DNA from: a virus
Direction: 5' to 3' (one strand)
DNA length: 64,000 bases
Virus record (IMG/VR): IMGVR_UViG_3300046167_000733
Span: 43,777-107,776 of that record
Shown one piece after another: positions 25,501 to 33,424 of the stretch. Positions within the stretch are counted from its first letter, which is position 1; each line of letters opens with the position of its first letter. The notes below the pieces were generated by a model that searched no databases, was not told the origin of the DNA, and saw only the letters and a list, made by a program, of their open reading frames with translations. The position numbers and the translations under genes are program-made.

Positions 25501-27688
25501 AGTTAGAACTTTAAGTGGAAGACCCACAAACGCAAATCCTGTATTTGCTCAAAGTAATGTTTCAAGAGACCCCGATACACTAGGTCTTGGTGGTTTCTCA
25601 AATCGTATTGTTACAGGTAATAGAACAGTAAGAGAAATTATTGAGGACAGAGAAGTTTCTTTAACATTCATACCTTTCATTCGTTCACGAAAATTATTCT
25701 TCAAAGCAGAAGGTTTAAGACCTAGTACAAGATACTATCCATTCTTTGATGGTACTGCAGTAGATAATTTTGTGAGAGAAGAAACTTTTGCTAGGTTCTC
25801 AACATCTACAAGTGGTGGTGTTGAATATGGTAATGAGTTTAGAAATAATACTGCTCACCCACAGACATCTTCAACACTTGTATCAGATGTGAATGGTACT
25901 ATAGAAGGTTCATTCTTTATCCCCTGTCAAGACGGTGAAGACGGCATAAAGTTCCGTACGGGTACACGAGAGTTTAAACTCCTTGATATAAACAAAAATG
26001 ATGAGGCGGCGGCAACAGGTCGCGCTTCAATTAATTATGTAGCACAAGGTACATTATCAACTCGACAACAGACAGTAACATCAACTCGTATCACACAAAT
26101 ACGACCAAACATATCAGTACAACCAAGAGACCCTCTTGCGCAATCTTTCAGAGTTATAGACCCTGCAGGAATGTTTGTTACAAAAGTGGAATGTTTCTTT
26201 AGTACTAAGGATGCAAGTATTCCAATCGAAATGCAAATAAGACCTCTTGTGAATGGTGCGCCATCTTCAACAGAAATTCTTGGAAATGCTATTAAGTTCT
26301 TGAATCCATCATCTGTCAACTTACCTGCAGGACAAACTTCTGCAGAGGTACTTGCCGCACCAACAACATTTGAGTTTGATGAACCAATCTTCTTGAATCC
26401 TAATACAGAGTATGCTATTGTTCTTCTTGCAGAGTCAACAGACTATAATGCATATGTTGCAGAGACTTATGCCTTTGAACTTGGTTCAACAGAACTTCGT
26501 ATTAATCGTCAACCTGCTATGGGTTCACTCTTTAAGTCACAGAATGGTTCTACATGGGAACCAGACCAAACAAAAGACTTGATGTTTAGAATATACAAAG
26601 CATCATTCGATACTACAGGTGGTAGTGCTGTATTTGAGAATACAGATGTTCAAGAAGAACTCGTTGTGAATAATGGTTTATATGCGGATAGTGGAGATGC
26701 GACGATTGTTGCCCTTATACCAAATCATGGGTTCTCAGTAAACGATAAAGTTAATGTGTCGGGTCTTACTGCAGGAACACGATACAATGGTATATTAGGT
26801 TCATCTATAAATGGTGAAAACACGGTTACTCATGTAGATGGATTTGCAATTAAGTTTGAAGCAGATAGTGCCTCAACTTCTGCAGGTGCGTTTGGTGGTG
26901 CAGTTGTTAAGACTGACAAACAAGTTCAGTTTGATGGTGTCATACCTAATATCACTACTCTTATTCCCGACGATACAAGCGTATCATTTGGTGCGAAATT
27001 TACTACAGGTAAATCTCTTGCAGGTGGTGAAACAAAATATCAGAAAGATACCTCATACACAAATGATTTAAGTATCGGTGAAGAAAACTATTTTGTCAAA
27101 CCTAAGTTAATTGCTTCACCTACAGAAGAGACTGCAGAACTAGGTTCAGGTGTTCGTTCCACAACATGGAAAGTTGACTTGAGTACAACTCGTGCAGATG
27201 TATCACCTATCGTAGATGTTCAGAGAGTTTCTCTAACAACCCTCAGTAATATGATTGACAATCAAGTTGCAAGTTCACCAACTGCGGGTGAAGAAAATGT
27301 TCCATTGACCTATGTTGCAGAGACTACTGCTTTTGGTGGTTCTTCTCTTGCAAAACATATAACTTCAGTACAAGTATTAGAAGAAACTGCGGTTGGACTA
27401 AAAGTAATAGTTGGTGCATTAAGACCTAGTGGTTCAAACTTTGACTTATATTTCAGAACTGCAAACGATGGTGAAGATATACTTGAGAAAACTTGGACAC
27501 TTCAGACACAAGAACAATCTGTTCCTGCTGATAATAGAAACTTCCGTGAATATCGTTTCTTAATCGGTGGACAGGGTGGTGATGTTGCTGAGTTCACACA
27601 GTATCAATATAAGATTGTGATGCGTAGTAATAACTCTTCTGCGGTTCCATTATTCAGAGACTTCAGGTCTATTGCAATGGCAGTATAA
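22505..27688 (+). CDS. Very large baseplate/tail structural protein with DUF4815-like N-terminus
   Basis: At 1727 residues this is the longest undisturbed gene of the window. The N-terminus (FSSTYKDDFLDSDNYHRILF, NSGRALQARELTQMQTIIQE, IARFGRNIFKDGAAVNPGG) is the DUF4815-type module of large marine phage tail proteins. The middle has beta-rich repeats, a short coiled-coil-like stretch (ISKLEKRVDKLEEVTSLSLL, about residue 780) and a region IEDREVSLTFIPFIRSRKLF followed by GLRPSTRYYPFFDG. The C-terminal third looks like carbohydrate-binding beta domains. It probably occupies the baseplate periphery that gp9-gp12 occupy in T4, but no homologue of those is visible. Confidence 0.7.
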   Translation: MTNTFTSNVFSSTYKDDFLDSDNYHRILFNSGRALQARELTQMQTIIQEEIARFGRNIFKDGAAVNPGGPSIMNDYEFVKLNTETNTLPVDTSTLVGTEFTGASSTVKARVVEVVASTGSDPATLYVQYTNTSGGATGATPVRFVAGEVVGNGSINLTVQSTNTASNPAIGVGCKINNAAGDFFVRGHFVFVKPQGLILSKYSNNVTKVVGFKITEDIITATDDSALYDNQGATPNVTSAGADRYRIALVLTTQDLIASDENFVFYCKVVDGKIVDQVSGTDDYNKINDLLAERTKEESGNYIANRFKSNLKDSASSHILGISDGIAYVNGYRAENPAPISLIIPKPRTTTTINNDVAPISYGSYFICSTLKGNLNVSAFASVNLSTHASNPSGSVVGTAKVRYVEKDGSNHKVYLFDIKMNSGIKLSSVKTVGTGSADVGIIALENSKAVLKEANKTNLVYTTSKARPSNITDVSFEVQRIKTGTSSGTGTLTIGGLGTGETYTNTGQVIATVDSSGAVVTPSSITGGSSLVFAGLPTSSAMTFYTKVNKSAPSVRQKTLSATLLHSAVIESDGTGVRFIDLHATDLHKVSAVYAADSSDLSSRFSIDNGQRASHYANARLVVQDGATPPSGDVIVKYQHFTHGAGDFFSVNSYDGQVDYENIPTYNVNSRTSVNLRDVIDFRSSVDSAGTFTGSGAALNEIPTNGDTFQGDITYYLPRKDKVVITTQGIVKNIQGDAGFQSQIPPTPENTLALFELEHNAYGLHDSDTVVRPIEAKRFTMKDISKLEKRVDKLEEVTSLSLLEVDTNALLVLDSAGNPRSKSGFFVDNFRNRAFVDTQNLEYRAAIDPSLGFMSPQQNTDNVTLRYDSDLSTNTILKGDTVYINHTHVSAIAQTKVSGTENVNPFGVITGMGNITLSPTSDEWQDTFFQPENVINQTAEENLGDLNQGLTFGTNGNFDWSSNNFVPVTGFGPTVMNMLNGWNGTTMWNSLGVSTFGTVRTLSGRPTNANPVFAQSNVSRDPDTLGLGGFSNRIVTGNRTVREIIEDREVSLTFIPFIRSRKLFFKAEGLRPSTRYYPFFDGTAVDNFVREETFARFSTSTSGGVEYGNEFRNNTAHPQTSSTLVSDVNGTIEGSFFIPCQDGEDGIKFRTGTREFKLLDINKNDEAAATGRASINYVAQGTLSTRQQTVTSTRITQIRPNISVQPRDPLAQSFRVIDPAGMFVTKVECFFSTKDASIPIEMQIRPLVNGAPSSTEILGNAIKFLNPSSVNLPAGQTSAEVLAAPTTFEFDEPIFLNPNTEYAIVLLAESTDYNAYVAETYAFELGSTELRINRQPAMGSLFKSQNGSTWEPDQTKDLMFRIYKASFDTTGGSAVFENTDVQEELVVNNGLYADSGDATIVALIPNHGFSVNDKVNVSGLTAGTRYNGILGSSINGENTVTHVDGFAIKFEADSASTSAGAFGGAVVKTDKQVQFDGVIPNITTLIPDDTSVSFGAKFTTGKSLAGGETKYQKDTSYTNDLSIGEENYFVKPKLIASPTEETAELGSGVRSTTWKVDLSTTRADVSPIVDVQRVSLTTLSNMIDNQVASSPTAGEENVPLTYVAETTAFGGSSLAKHITSVQVLEETAVGLKVIVGALRPSGSNFDLYFRTANDGEDILEKTWTLQTQEQSVPADNRNFREYRFLIGGQGGDVAEFTQYQYKIVMRSNNSSAVPLFRDFRSIAMAV

Positions 27689-27897
27689 TGAAACCCAATC
27701 TGATAATGGTAGAAAATGGTGTAGGACTTGCTCGTGATGTGAGAACAGGTGGGATTATAAACATAAATAAAGAAGAGATACGAACTGCTCGCGAGAGAAA
27801 GAAACGAAGAAAACAAAAGGAAAACGAGTTCGAACAACTCAAGACAGATGTCTCTGAGATGAAACAACTCTTAAACACTATAATAGAGAAACTATAA
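27688..27897 (+). CDS. Small coiled-coil protein, 69 aa
   Basis: The product has a short beta-like N-terminus (LARDVRTGGIININKEEIR) and a Lys/Glu-rich C-terminal helix (EFEQLKTDVSEMKQLLNTII) with heptad-like spacing. Similar small proteins lie between tail genes in marine T4-like phages; their role is unknown and could be virion assembly. Both ends overlap neighbours (ATGA at 27687 and TAATGA at 27895), so it is translated with them. Confidence 0.65.
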   Translation: MKPNLIMVENGVGLARDVRTGGIININKEEIRTARERKKRRKQKENEFEQLKTDVSEMKQLLNTIIEKL

Positions 27898-29633
27898 TGA
27901 CCGCTAAACCAACACAATTTGATATATCGTCTACCTTCTCTCAGTTGGTAACAGACTTCAATACAGTTTCACTCGACTTAGGTGGGACAGGTAGATTAAC
28001 CACAAATCAAGACTCAGATGCTGTTTCTGCTATCAATGAGTTAGAGGTTGCGATAAGAGGGACATCTAATAATCTTGCCGCAAGTGATATAACAACTACT
28101 GCAAAAAATCTTGTGGGTTCCGTAAATGAACTTGATGCCGAGTTAGGTACAATCACTGCAGGGGCAATGGGAACAACTGCATCAACTGTATCTGCCGCAG
28201 TTCTAGAACTTCATGGAGAAGTAACTACTGCGACTACTAATATTGCTACAATCAATACAAAACTTGGAACAGTATCTGCGGGTAACATGGGAACTTCTGC
28301 GAGTACAGTCGTTACTGCGATTGCAGAACTAGAAGCAGAGATTGATACTCTTAATACAAAAGTATCTCCTGCAACTTCGCTTACAACAACTGCCACAACT
28401 ACAGTAGGTGGTATTAATGAACTTGACGCAGAAATAGGTGCGGCATCTCTTGCAACATCTGCAACTACTGTCAAGGGTGCAATCAATGAACTTCACGGTG
28501 AGATTGGAACTGCTATAAGTGGAAACCATTTAACTGCAGGCAATATAGGTGCGTCATTAAATTCTCTTGCAACTAAAATAGGTAGTGTTACTGCAGGCAA
28601 TATGGGAACAACTGCTTCAACTGTTGTTACCGCTATAGCAGAACTAGAGGCAGAGATTGATGTAATCAATAGTCAGGGTGCGGGTCCAAGTAACACTGCA
28701 ATAGGTACACTTACTGACCTAACCACATCTACACAAGCAAATCTGGTTGCCGCAGTAAATGAAATAGAAGCAGTCTTCGACGCATCTACACACGAGATAT
28801 CTGCAGGAACAAACGCATTCGATGTTGTTTCAGGTGCATTCACAATAGACGCAAGTGGAACCATATCACTTGATGCCGCAACTACTGCGTTGACAGGAAA
28901 CTTGGATATGTCTACAGATACGGGTCGTTTACGACTAGGTGCAGGTAATGACTTATCAATCTTTCATGATGGTTCTAACTCATATATCCAAGACAATGGT
29001 ACAGGTGATTTAATACTAAGAGGTAGTAGCAATATAAAGTTACAATCTGCAGGAGGGACTACTCATGCTAACTTTAACTCTTCAGGAGCAGTAACTCTAA
29101 ATCATGCAGGTAACGAAAAGTTTATATCTAAATCTACAGGTGCGGGTATTACGGGTCAACTAGATTTATCTTCACACTTGGATATGCCAGATAATGCTAT
29201 CATTAAACTTGGTACAGGAGACGATTTACAAATCTATCACGATGCTTCTAACTCATACATAAAAGATGCGGGTACAGGGGGACTATATCTACGTACAAAC
29301 CTATTAAGTATACAAAGTGATGATGGATTAGAAACATACGCAACATTTACTGATAATGGTGCTGTTGATTTATACCATAACGCAAGTAAGCGGTTTGAAA
29401 CTACTGCCACTGGTATAGATGTGACAGGAGAACTGACTTTAGATACTGATGCCGTAATAAAGGGTGGTTCTTCTGCCGCAATAACCTTTGCTGGTGCGAA
29501 TGTCACTATGGGTGGAACTATAACACCAAGTGTTTCTCTTACCACAAGTGCATCGACAGTTGCCGCCGCAATAAATGAGTTGAAAGCAAGTATCCCTATA
29601 GTATATAATGCCGCAGGGTCTGCGTTGAACTAG
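27897..29633 (+). CDS. Repetitive tail fibre protein
   Basis: This 578-residue protein has an N-terminal half built of repeats, each with a TASTV or SATTV strand followed by an amphipathic helix (AIAELEAEIDTLNTKV, GGINELDAEIGAA, GAINELHGEIGTA). The second half has repeated beta modules with the pattern GAGNDLSIFHDGSNSYIQDN and GTGDDLQIYHDASNSYIKDA. The same module recurs in the giant fibre at 38.6 kb. It is likely a trimeric fibre shaft. The last residues (AAINELKASIPIVYNAAGSA) repeat the helix theme. Confidence 0.7.
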   Translation: MTAKPTQFDISSTFSQLVTDFNTVSLDLGGTGRLTTNQDSDAVSAINELEVAIRGTSNNLAASDITTTAKNLVGSVNELDAELGTITAGAMGTTASTVSAAVLELHGEVTTATTNIATINTKLGTVSAGNMGTSASTVVTAIAELEAEIDTLNTKVSPATSLTTTATTTVGGINELDAEIGAASLATSATTVKGAINELHGEIGTAISGNHLTAGNIGASLNSLATKIGSVTAGNMGTTASTVVTAIAELEAEIDVINSQGAGPSNTAIGTLTDLTTSTQANLVAAVNEIEAVFDASTHEISAGTNAFDVVSGAFTIDASGTISLDAATTALTGNLDMSTDTGRLRLGAGNDLSIFHDGSNSYIQDNGTGDLILRGSSNIKLQSAGGTTHANFNSSGAVTLNHAGNEKFISKSTGAGITGQLDLSSHLDMPDNAIIKLGTGDDLQIYHDASNSYIKDAGTGGLYLRTNLLSIQSDDGLETYATFTDNGAVDLYHNASKRFETTATGIDVTGELTLDTDAVIKGGSSAAITFAGANVTMGGTITPSVSLTTSASTVAAAINELKASIPIVYNAAGSALN

Positions 29634-29642
29634 GAGTAATTG

Positions 29643-30980
29643 ATGTCTCGATTACCATTAAAATATAAATCAGGAAATGATGTTCAGGAGATAACAACTG
29701 CTGAACACAACTACCTCGCATATCTTGCAGGGTTAGAGTTAGAAACCGTTTCAGGTACTTATAGTGAAGCAGTGCTTGGTTCTCTTGGTAAGACAAATCA
29801 ATCTAATGATTTGAATGTTGGTTCTTTTACTAATACAGAATACACAGGTTCCAATGGTGATGTAGGTGACCACGGAACTCTTACTATCACAACAACAACA
29901 ACTCCAATATATCAACAAGATGCCTCAGTTTCTATTCATGCTGATTTCCGCAATCCTTTGTATCAAAAACAAACGAGTGGACAACAGGAGATACAAGAGT
30001 TCAATGATACAGACCAACAAGATTTGGGGGAAACTCTTGCGGGTATCATATATACAAATGATTATCCAGGAACATTTAAATTAGGTTCATCTGCACCGAG
30101 TAGTGATTATAGTGTTGCAGTTGCAAATGTTATGACCGACACTCGTACAACAGGTGCTGATATTGTTTACAATATTTATCAAAGACACACAATGTCTGCC
30201 CCAACCGAGATTGATTTGATGGCAGTCGCAAGAGGTTCTTCTTCACCTTATAATGCAAGTTCAGGGACTTATAGAGGTCTCATAATAATGGCAGATAGTC
30301 ATAGGTCAAAAACTGCGAAGGGTTGTCTCGATAGACATCTTGCATCTATTACTAGTACTAATCTACCAATAGGTTCATATCTAATCAGAAGTTCTTCTCA
30401 GGGTGCACCTTCTGAAACAGGTACTTGGGTTGCAAAAGGAACTGCTATTGATACACGAAATGCAATCGCAGATGCTAACTACACTAATACATTTCAGGAT
30501 GGTGCTTTTACTAAGACTATCAATTCAAACTTCTCAGGAACATATACAGGTACATATACAGGAACAGGTACTGTAACATATAACAATATTAGTAGTTCAA
30601 ACAGATGGGAAAGAGTTTCCACTCAAACTCCTGCTATTGGAGATGGTGTTGAAGTTTATGTTGGTGGTTCACTCGTTGCGAGTAGTGTTAATGCAAACGC
30701 AACAACTATTACTGCAGGGAATGGTGTTGTTTATAATCGAGGAGATTTAGATAGTATTCAGAGTATAACAGGTTCAATCGGTAATAGAACAACTACAAGT
30801 TGGTATGAGTTTTCTGCAGTAACAAGTACGAACTATACAGGAACTTATACAGGATTCTATGGTGGAACTAAAACAACTACATCTACTCCTGCCGCATCTA
30901 CAGGTACATTTGTTGGTGACACTATTCAAAATACCACAGAAAATATCGAGACATACACTCTATATGTAAGGACTGCATAA
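29643..30980 (+). CDS. Conserved tail-locus structural protein
   Basis: This 445-residue protein begins MSRLPLKYKSGNDVQEITTA, EHNYLAYLAG, a start I recognise from marine T4-like phage tail loci. The C-terminal half is Thr/Gly/Tyr-rich with repeats of NFSGTYTGTYTGTGTVTYNN type, suggesting a beta-rich surface domain. I chose the ATG at 29643, six bases after AGGAG, over a TTG three bases earlier. The function is unknown, most likely a fibre or fibre-attachment protein. Confidence 0.6.
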   Translation: MSRLPLKYKSGNDVQEITTAEHNYLAYLAGLELETVSGTYSEAVLGSLGKTNQSNDLNVGSFTNTEYTGSNGDVGDHGTLTITTTTTPIYQQDASVSIHADFRNPLYQKQTSGQQEIQEFNDTDQQDLGETLAGIIYTNDYPGTFKLGSSAPSSDYSVAVANVMTDTRTTGADIVYNIYQRHTMSAPTEIDLMAVARGSSSPYNASSGTYRGLIIMADSHRSKTAKGCLDRHLASITSTNLPIGSYLIRSSSQGAPSETGTWVAKGTAIDTRNAIADANYTNTFQDGAFTKTINSNFSGTYTGTYTGTGTVTYNNISSSNRWERVSTQTPAIGDGVEVYVGGSLVASSVNANATTITAGNGVVYNRGDLDSIQSITGSIGNRTTTSWYEFSAVTSTNYTGTYTGFYGGTKTTTSTPAASTGTFVGDTIQNTTENIETYTLYVRTA

Positions 30981-31013
30981 AAAACATATAGATATACTTG
31001 ACTGTGGAGATAT

Positions 31014-31442
31014 ATGATGCAACGAACTTGGTTAGATAATGCCTTTTGGGAAACCCCCAAGAAACTCGTTCTAAATTGTATTAGCGAACATACCGACGAA
31101 GAAGGTAGGATTATTCGCAAGACAATGAAACTCAAAGAGAAACATCCCCAGTTCAAAGAGTGTATAGACTTCCTTGGAGAAGATGTTATTGAGGCATCCA
31201 CCGAGGAACGTAGGAAAAGAAAACTTCTTGAAAGAGAAATAGAACTCGAAAAAGAAAATGAACTTGGTAAGGCAAAGAAACTAGAAGTACTCTTCAAGTA
31301 TAAACTAGAGACTTTCGAAATCCCCGAAATAAAATCCGCAACAAATCGTAAACTCAAATCAAAACTTCGTAGGTCAAAGTCTATACCCGAAGTCAATCTC
31401 TATGCTATGATGATACTCCAAGAAAGTCTGAAAGATGAATAA
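31014..31442 (+). CDS. Hypothetical charged helical protein
   Basis: I do not recognise this 142-residue protein. It starts MMQRTWLDNAFWETPKKLVL, and the middle is almost entirely charged helix (RRKRKLLEREIELEKENELG), suggesting a coiled coil. GGAG precedes the ATG. Its stop overlaps the start of the glycosyltransferase gene by eight bases, so the two are translated together and may act together, for example in preparing fibres. That link is inference. Confidence 0.5.
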   Translation: MMQRTWLDNAFWETPKKLVLNCISEHTDEEGRIIRKTMKLKEKHPQFKECIDFLGEDVIEASTEERRKRKLLEREIELEKENELGKAKKLEVLFKYKLETFEIPEIKSATNRKLKSKLRRSKSIPEVNLYAMMILQESLKDE

Positions 31443-32178
31443 GGGATTTGTTGTTGTTGCATCAAGAAAAAACAACTTCTACATATATGCCATTAATCTC
31501 ATAGAGTCCATCAAGGACTTCTATCCCGAAGCACACGTCACTCTTGTTACGGAAGAAAGATTTATTGATGGACGAGAAGACATTGCTGACAATATTATAT
31601 TTTGTGATGACCACTATCGTGCAAAGTTATGGGGTATGGCAAACTCACCTTATGATGTAACAATGTATGTTGATGCAGATATGGAATGTGAACACGAAGA
31701 TATAATGACCGTATGGGACAACCTTAGCGAGAATGATATGGTATTTCATGAACTTACAGAAGAGAGGTCTAAGTATTATACGATAAGACATTTTGATATT
31801 GAGAATAAAGAGAAAGAGGGTTGGTTCAGTCTATGTGGTGGTGTGTGCCTGTATAGAAGTTCCAATCCTCTTGTCAAGGAGTTTATGAATGAGTGGTATG
31901 AGTTATATGATTTACAACACAGTAATCTATGGAGACCCGATTGTTTCACTAATGATGAGCAATGGAATGGACTAAAGAAGTTTGACCAGACTACGCTTTG
32001 GTATATGGTAAATACTATGGAAAAGTATAAAGACCTCAAGATAGGTTTCTTTCATGATGACATTCGTTGGAACTACTTTACACAATATCAGTATGAGAAC
32101 CTAAAATCAATTGAGAATAAACCTGTCATACTCAGACATTATTCAGGTTGTCTTGAAAAGGATAAGGCATTAGTGTGA
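31435..32178 (+). CDS. Glycosyltransferase-like protein (GT-A type)
   Basis: The 247-residue product has an N-terminal nucleotide-sugar-binding look (KGFVVVASRKNNFYIYAINL, IESIKDFYPEAHVTLVTEE) and a DxD motif in MYVDADME (about residues 80-87), the metal and sugar-nucleotide site of GT-A glycosyltransferases. WFSLCGGVCLYRSSNPLVKE and the Trp/Asp-rich WRPDCFTNDEQWNG follow, similar to GT8-type enzymes. The acceptor is unknown. It sits between fibre genes and overlaps a 2OG oxygenase gene, so fibre or host-surface modification is a reasonable guess. Confidence 0.65.
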   Translation: MNKGFVVVASRKNNFYIYAINLIESIKDFYPEAHVTLVTEERFIDGREDIADNIIFCDDHYRAKLWGMANSPYDVTMYVDADMECEHEDIMTVWDNLSENDMVFHELTEERSKYYTIRHFDIENKEKEGWFSLCGGVCLYRSSNPLVKEFMNEWYELYDLQHSNLWRPDCFTNDEQWNGLKKFDQTTLWYMVNTMEKYKDLKIGFFHDDIRWNYFTQYQYENLKSIENKPVILRHYSGCLEKDKALV

Positions 32179-32828
32179 GAGATATACCTATAAATAATCC
32201 ATATGTCAAGGAGGCATTGAACAACTTCCTTTGGTATTACGAGAATAAAGAACTTGTTATAAAAACAATAAAGGTAGATGGAGAAGAAAATAAAAGAAAA
32301 GACTTTACATCAAAGGAATATTGTGATAAGATAGTTTCAATGGGTAGAAGTCATAATGGATATCCAGAAAGTATATACACATATCCTCTTAAAGAATCAA
32401 ATATAAAGGACAATACGCATGCGGCAGAACTCATTAAAAGATACAGTGATTACAATACAGAATTATGTTCTATTCTTTGCACTAAGAATAATGCTTTAGC
32501 AACAATGTATCCACCTAATGGTTTTATTGGGTGGCACAACAATGCTAACGCAAGTGCTTACAATCTTATATTCTCGTGGAGTGAAACAGGGGATGGTCTC
32601 TTTCAATATATAGATGGAGAGACAGGTGATAATATTATAATGAAAGATAAAAAGGGATGGCAATGTAAAGCAGGATACTTCGGTTCATATGAAGAACATC
32701 AAAGTAAACTTGTTTATCATTCTGCGGAAACTGATTGTTGGAGAATGACTATATCGTATATGTTCAATCGAACCGAGATGAGTTCTAATATACAAGAAGA
32801 GACCATAGAGGAGATAATGTATATCTAA
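32175..32828 (+). CDS. 2-oxoglutarate/Fe(II)-dependent oxygenase-like protein
   Basis: The GTG at 32175 overlaps the TGA of the glycosyltransferase gene (GTGA). The 217-residue protein carries the iron-site pattern: a GWHNN segment (His plus Asn) after MYPPNGFI, a distal VYHSAET His about 75 residues later and CWRMTISYMF with the Arg expected to bind 2-oxoglutarate. Many marine T4-like phages encode this type. They are thought to hydroxylate proteins or nucleic acids; the substrate is unknown. The HxN in place of HxD is seen here. It is the last gene before the intergenic repeat region. Confidence 0.7.
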   Translation: MRDIPINNPYVKEALNNFLWYYENKELVIKTIKVDGEENKRKDFTSKEYCDKIVSMGRSHNGYPESIYTYPLKESNIKDNTHAAELIKRYSDYNTELCSILCTKNNALATMYPPNGFIGWHNNANASAYNLIFSWSETGDGLFQYIDGETGDNIIMKDKKGWQCKAGYFGSYEEHQSKLVYHSAETDCWRMTISYMFNRTEMSSNIQEETIEEIMYI

Positions 32829-32900
32829 CCCTCTCCAGTATTCTTAAAGTTTTACCTATATGTAGTACTACTTATACAAATGAAGATTTATAGAATTATT

Positions 32901-32973
32901 ATATGTATATCCAACCTTCCCTAAAGAGTACTTTAAGTATACCATACTTTTATATTTTTGTCAAGCATAAAAT
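32901..32973. repeat. Intergenic repeat, copy 1
   Basis: A 51-base block (32901-32951) is identical to 60354-60404. After a seven-base variable gap in both copies comes a shared 15-base block TGTCAAGCATAAAAT. The 221-base gap from 32829 to 33049 holds no gene: it contains this repeat, an antisense promoter within it, and the late box for the next gene. Confidence 0.9.
32936..32964 (-). promoter_or_regulatory. Antisense sigma70-type promoter inside repeat copy 1
   Basis: On the minus strand, TTGACA (32959-32964), a 17-base spacer ending TGG, and TATACT (32936-32941). It faces the 3' end of the oxygenase gene. Spacing and extended -10 match the plus-strand early promoters. Confidence 0.65.
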
Positions 32974-33009
32974 ATATTTTATTTACTCTGATATAGGGTT
33001 TCAAAAACA

Positions 33010-33017
33010 TATAAATA
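33010..33017 (+). promoter_or_regulatory. T4-type late promoter box before giant fibre unit
   Basis: TATAAATAG lies 32 bases before the ATG at 33050 and should drive the small Ig-like gene and the giant fibre gene. Confidence 0.75.
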
Positions 33018-33049
33018 GATGTAATGATTAAACAAAACGGAATTAGAAA

Positions 33050-33418
33050 ATGGCACTAGTATCACACGAAGATATTGTAATAAACCAAGGCACAGATGTC
33101 GCGATAGAAATCCATCTCGTTCACGATAGTGGTAGTGTTTATAACTTAACAAACAGAACAGTTACCTCAAAAATGAAGAGAAGATATGCTGACTCAGCAG
33201 GAGACCCTGCTACAGTATCTTTCAACTCAGTTATTGCGACACCTCCAACAGATGGTATCGTAACACTATCCCTAACTAACGCAGTCACAGATGCCCTTGA
33301 AACAAGAGGTCGTTATGTGTATGATGTAGAACTTTCTTATCAGGATAGTGATAGTAATACAATCATAGAAAGAATTCTCCAAGGAGAAGTAGAAGTTTCA
33401 CCCTCAGTAACGAGATAG
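33050..33418 (+). CDS. Small beta-sandwich virion protein
   Basis: This 122-residue protein reads like one Ig-type or upper-baseplate (BppU-N-like) domain: DIVINQGTDVAIEIHLVHDS, NRTVTSKMKRRYADSAGDPA, GIVTLSLTNAVTDAL, GRYVYDVELSYQ and RILQGEVEVSPSV. Comparable domains bind fibres to tails in other phages. It is the first gene after the late box and lies six bases upstream of the giant fibre gene, so a role in attaching that fibre is plausible but unproven. Confidence 0.6.
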   Translation: MALVSHEDIVINQGTDVAIEIHLVHDSGSVYNLTNRTVTSKMKRRYADSAGDPATVSFNSVIATPPTDGIVTLSLTNAVTDALETRGRYVYDVELSYQDSDSNTIIERILQGEVEVSPSVTR

Positions 33419-33424
33419 ATTAAT

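Noticed and set aside
30996-31020. TTGACT before the charged helical gene at 31014 as an early promoter.
   Set aside because: No -10 box lies at 16-18 bases; the site runs into the start codon.
32189-32196. TATAAATA inside the 5' end of the oxygenase gene.
   Set aside because: It lies within coding sequence, is followed by ATCC rather than G, and no start codon with a suitable frame follows closely.
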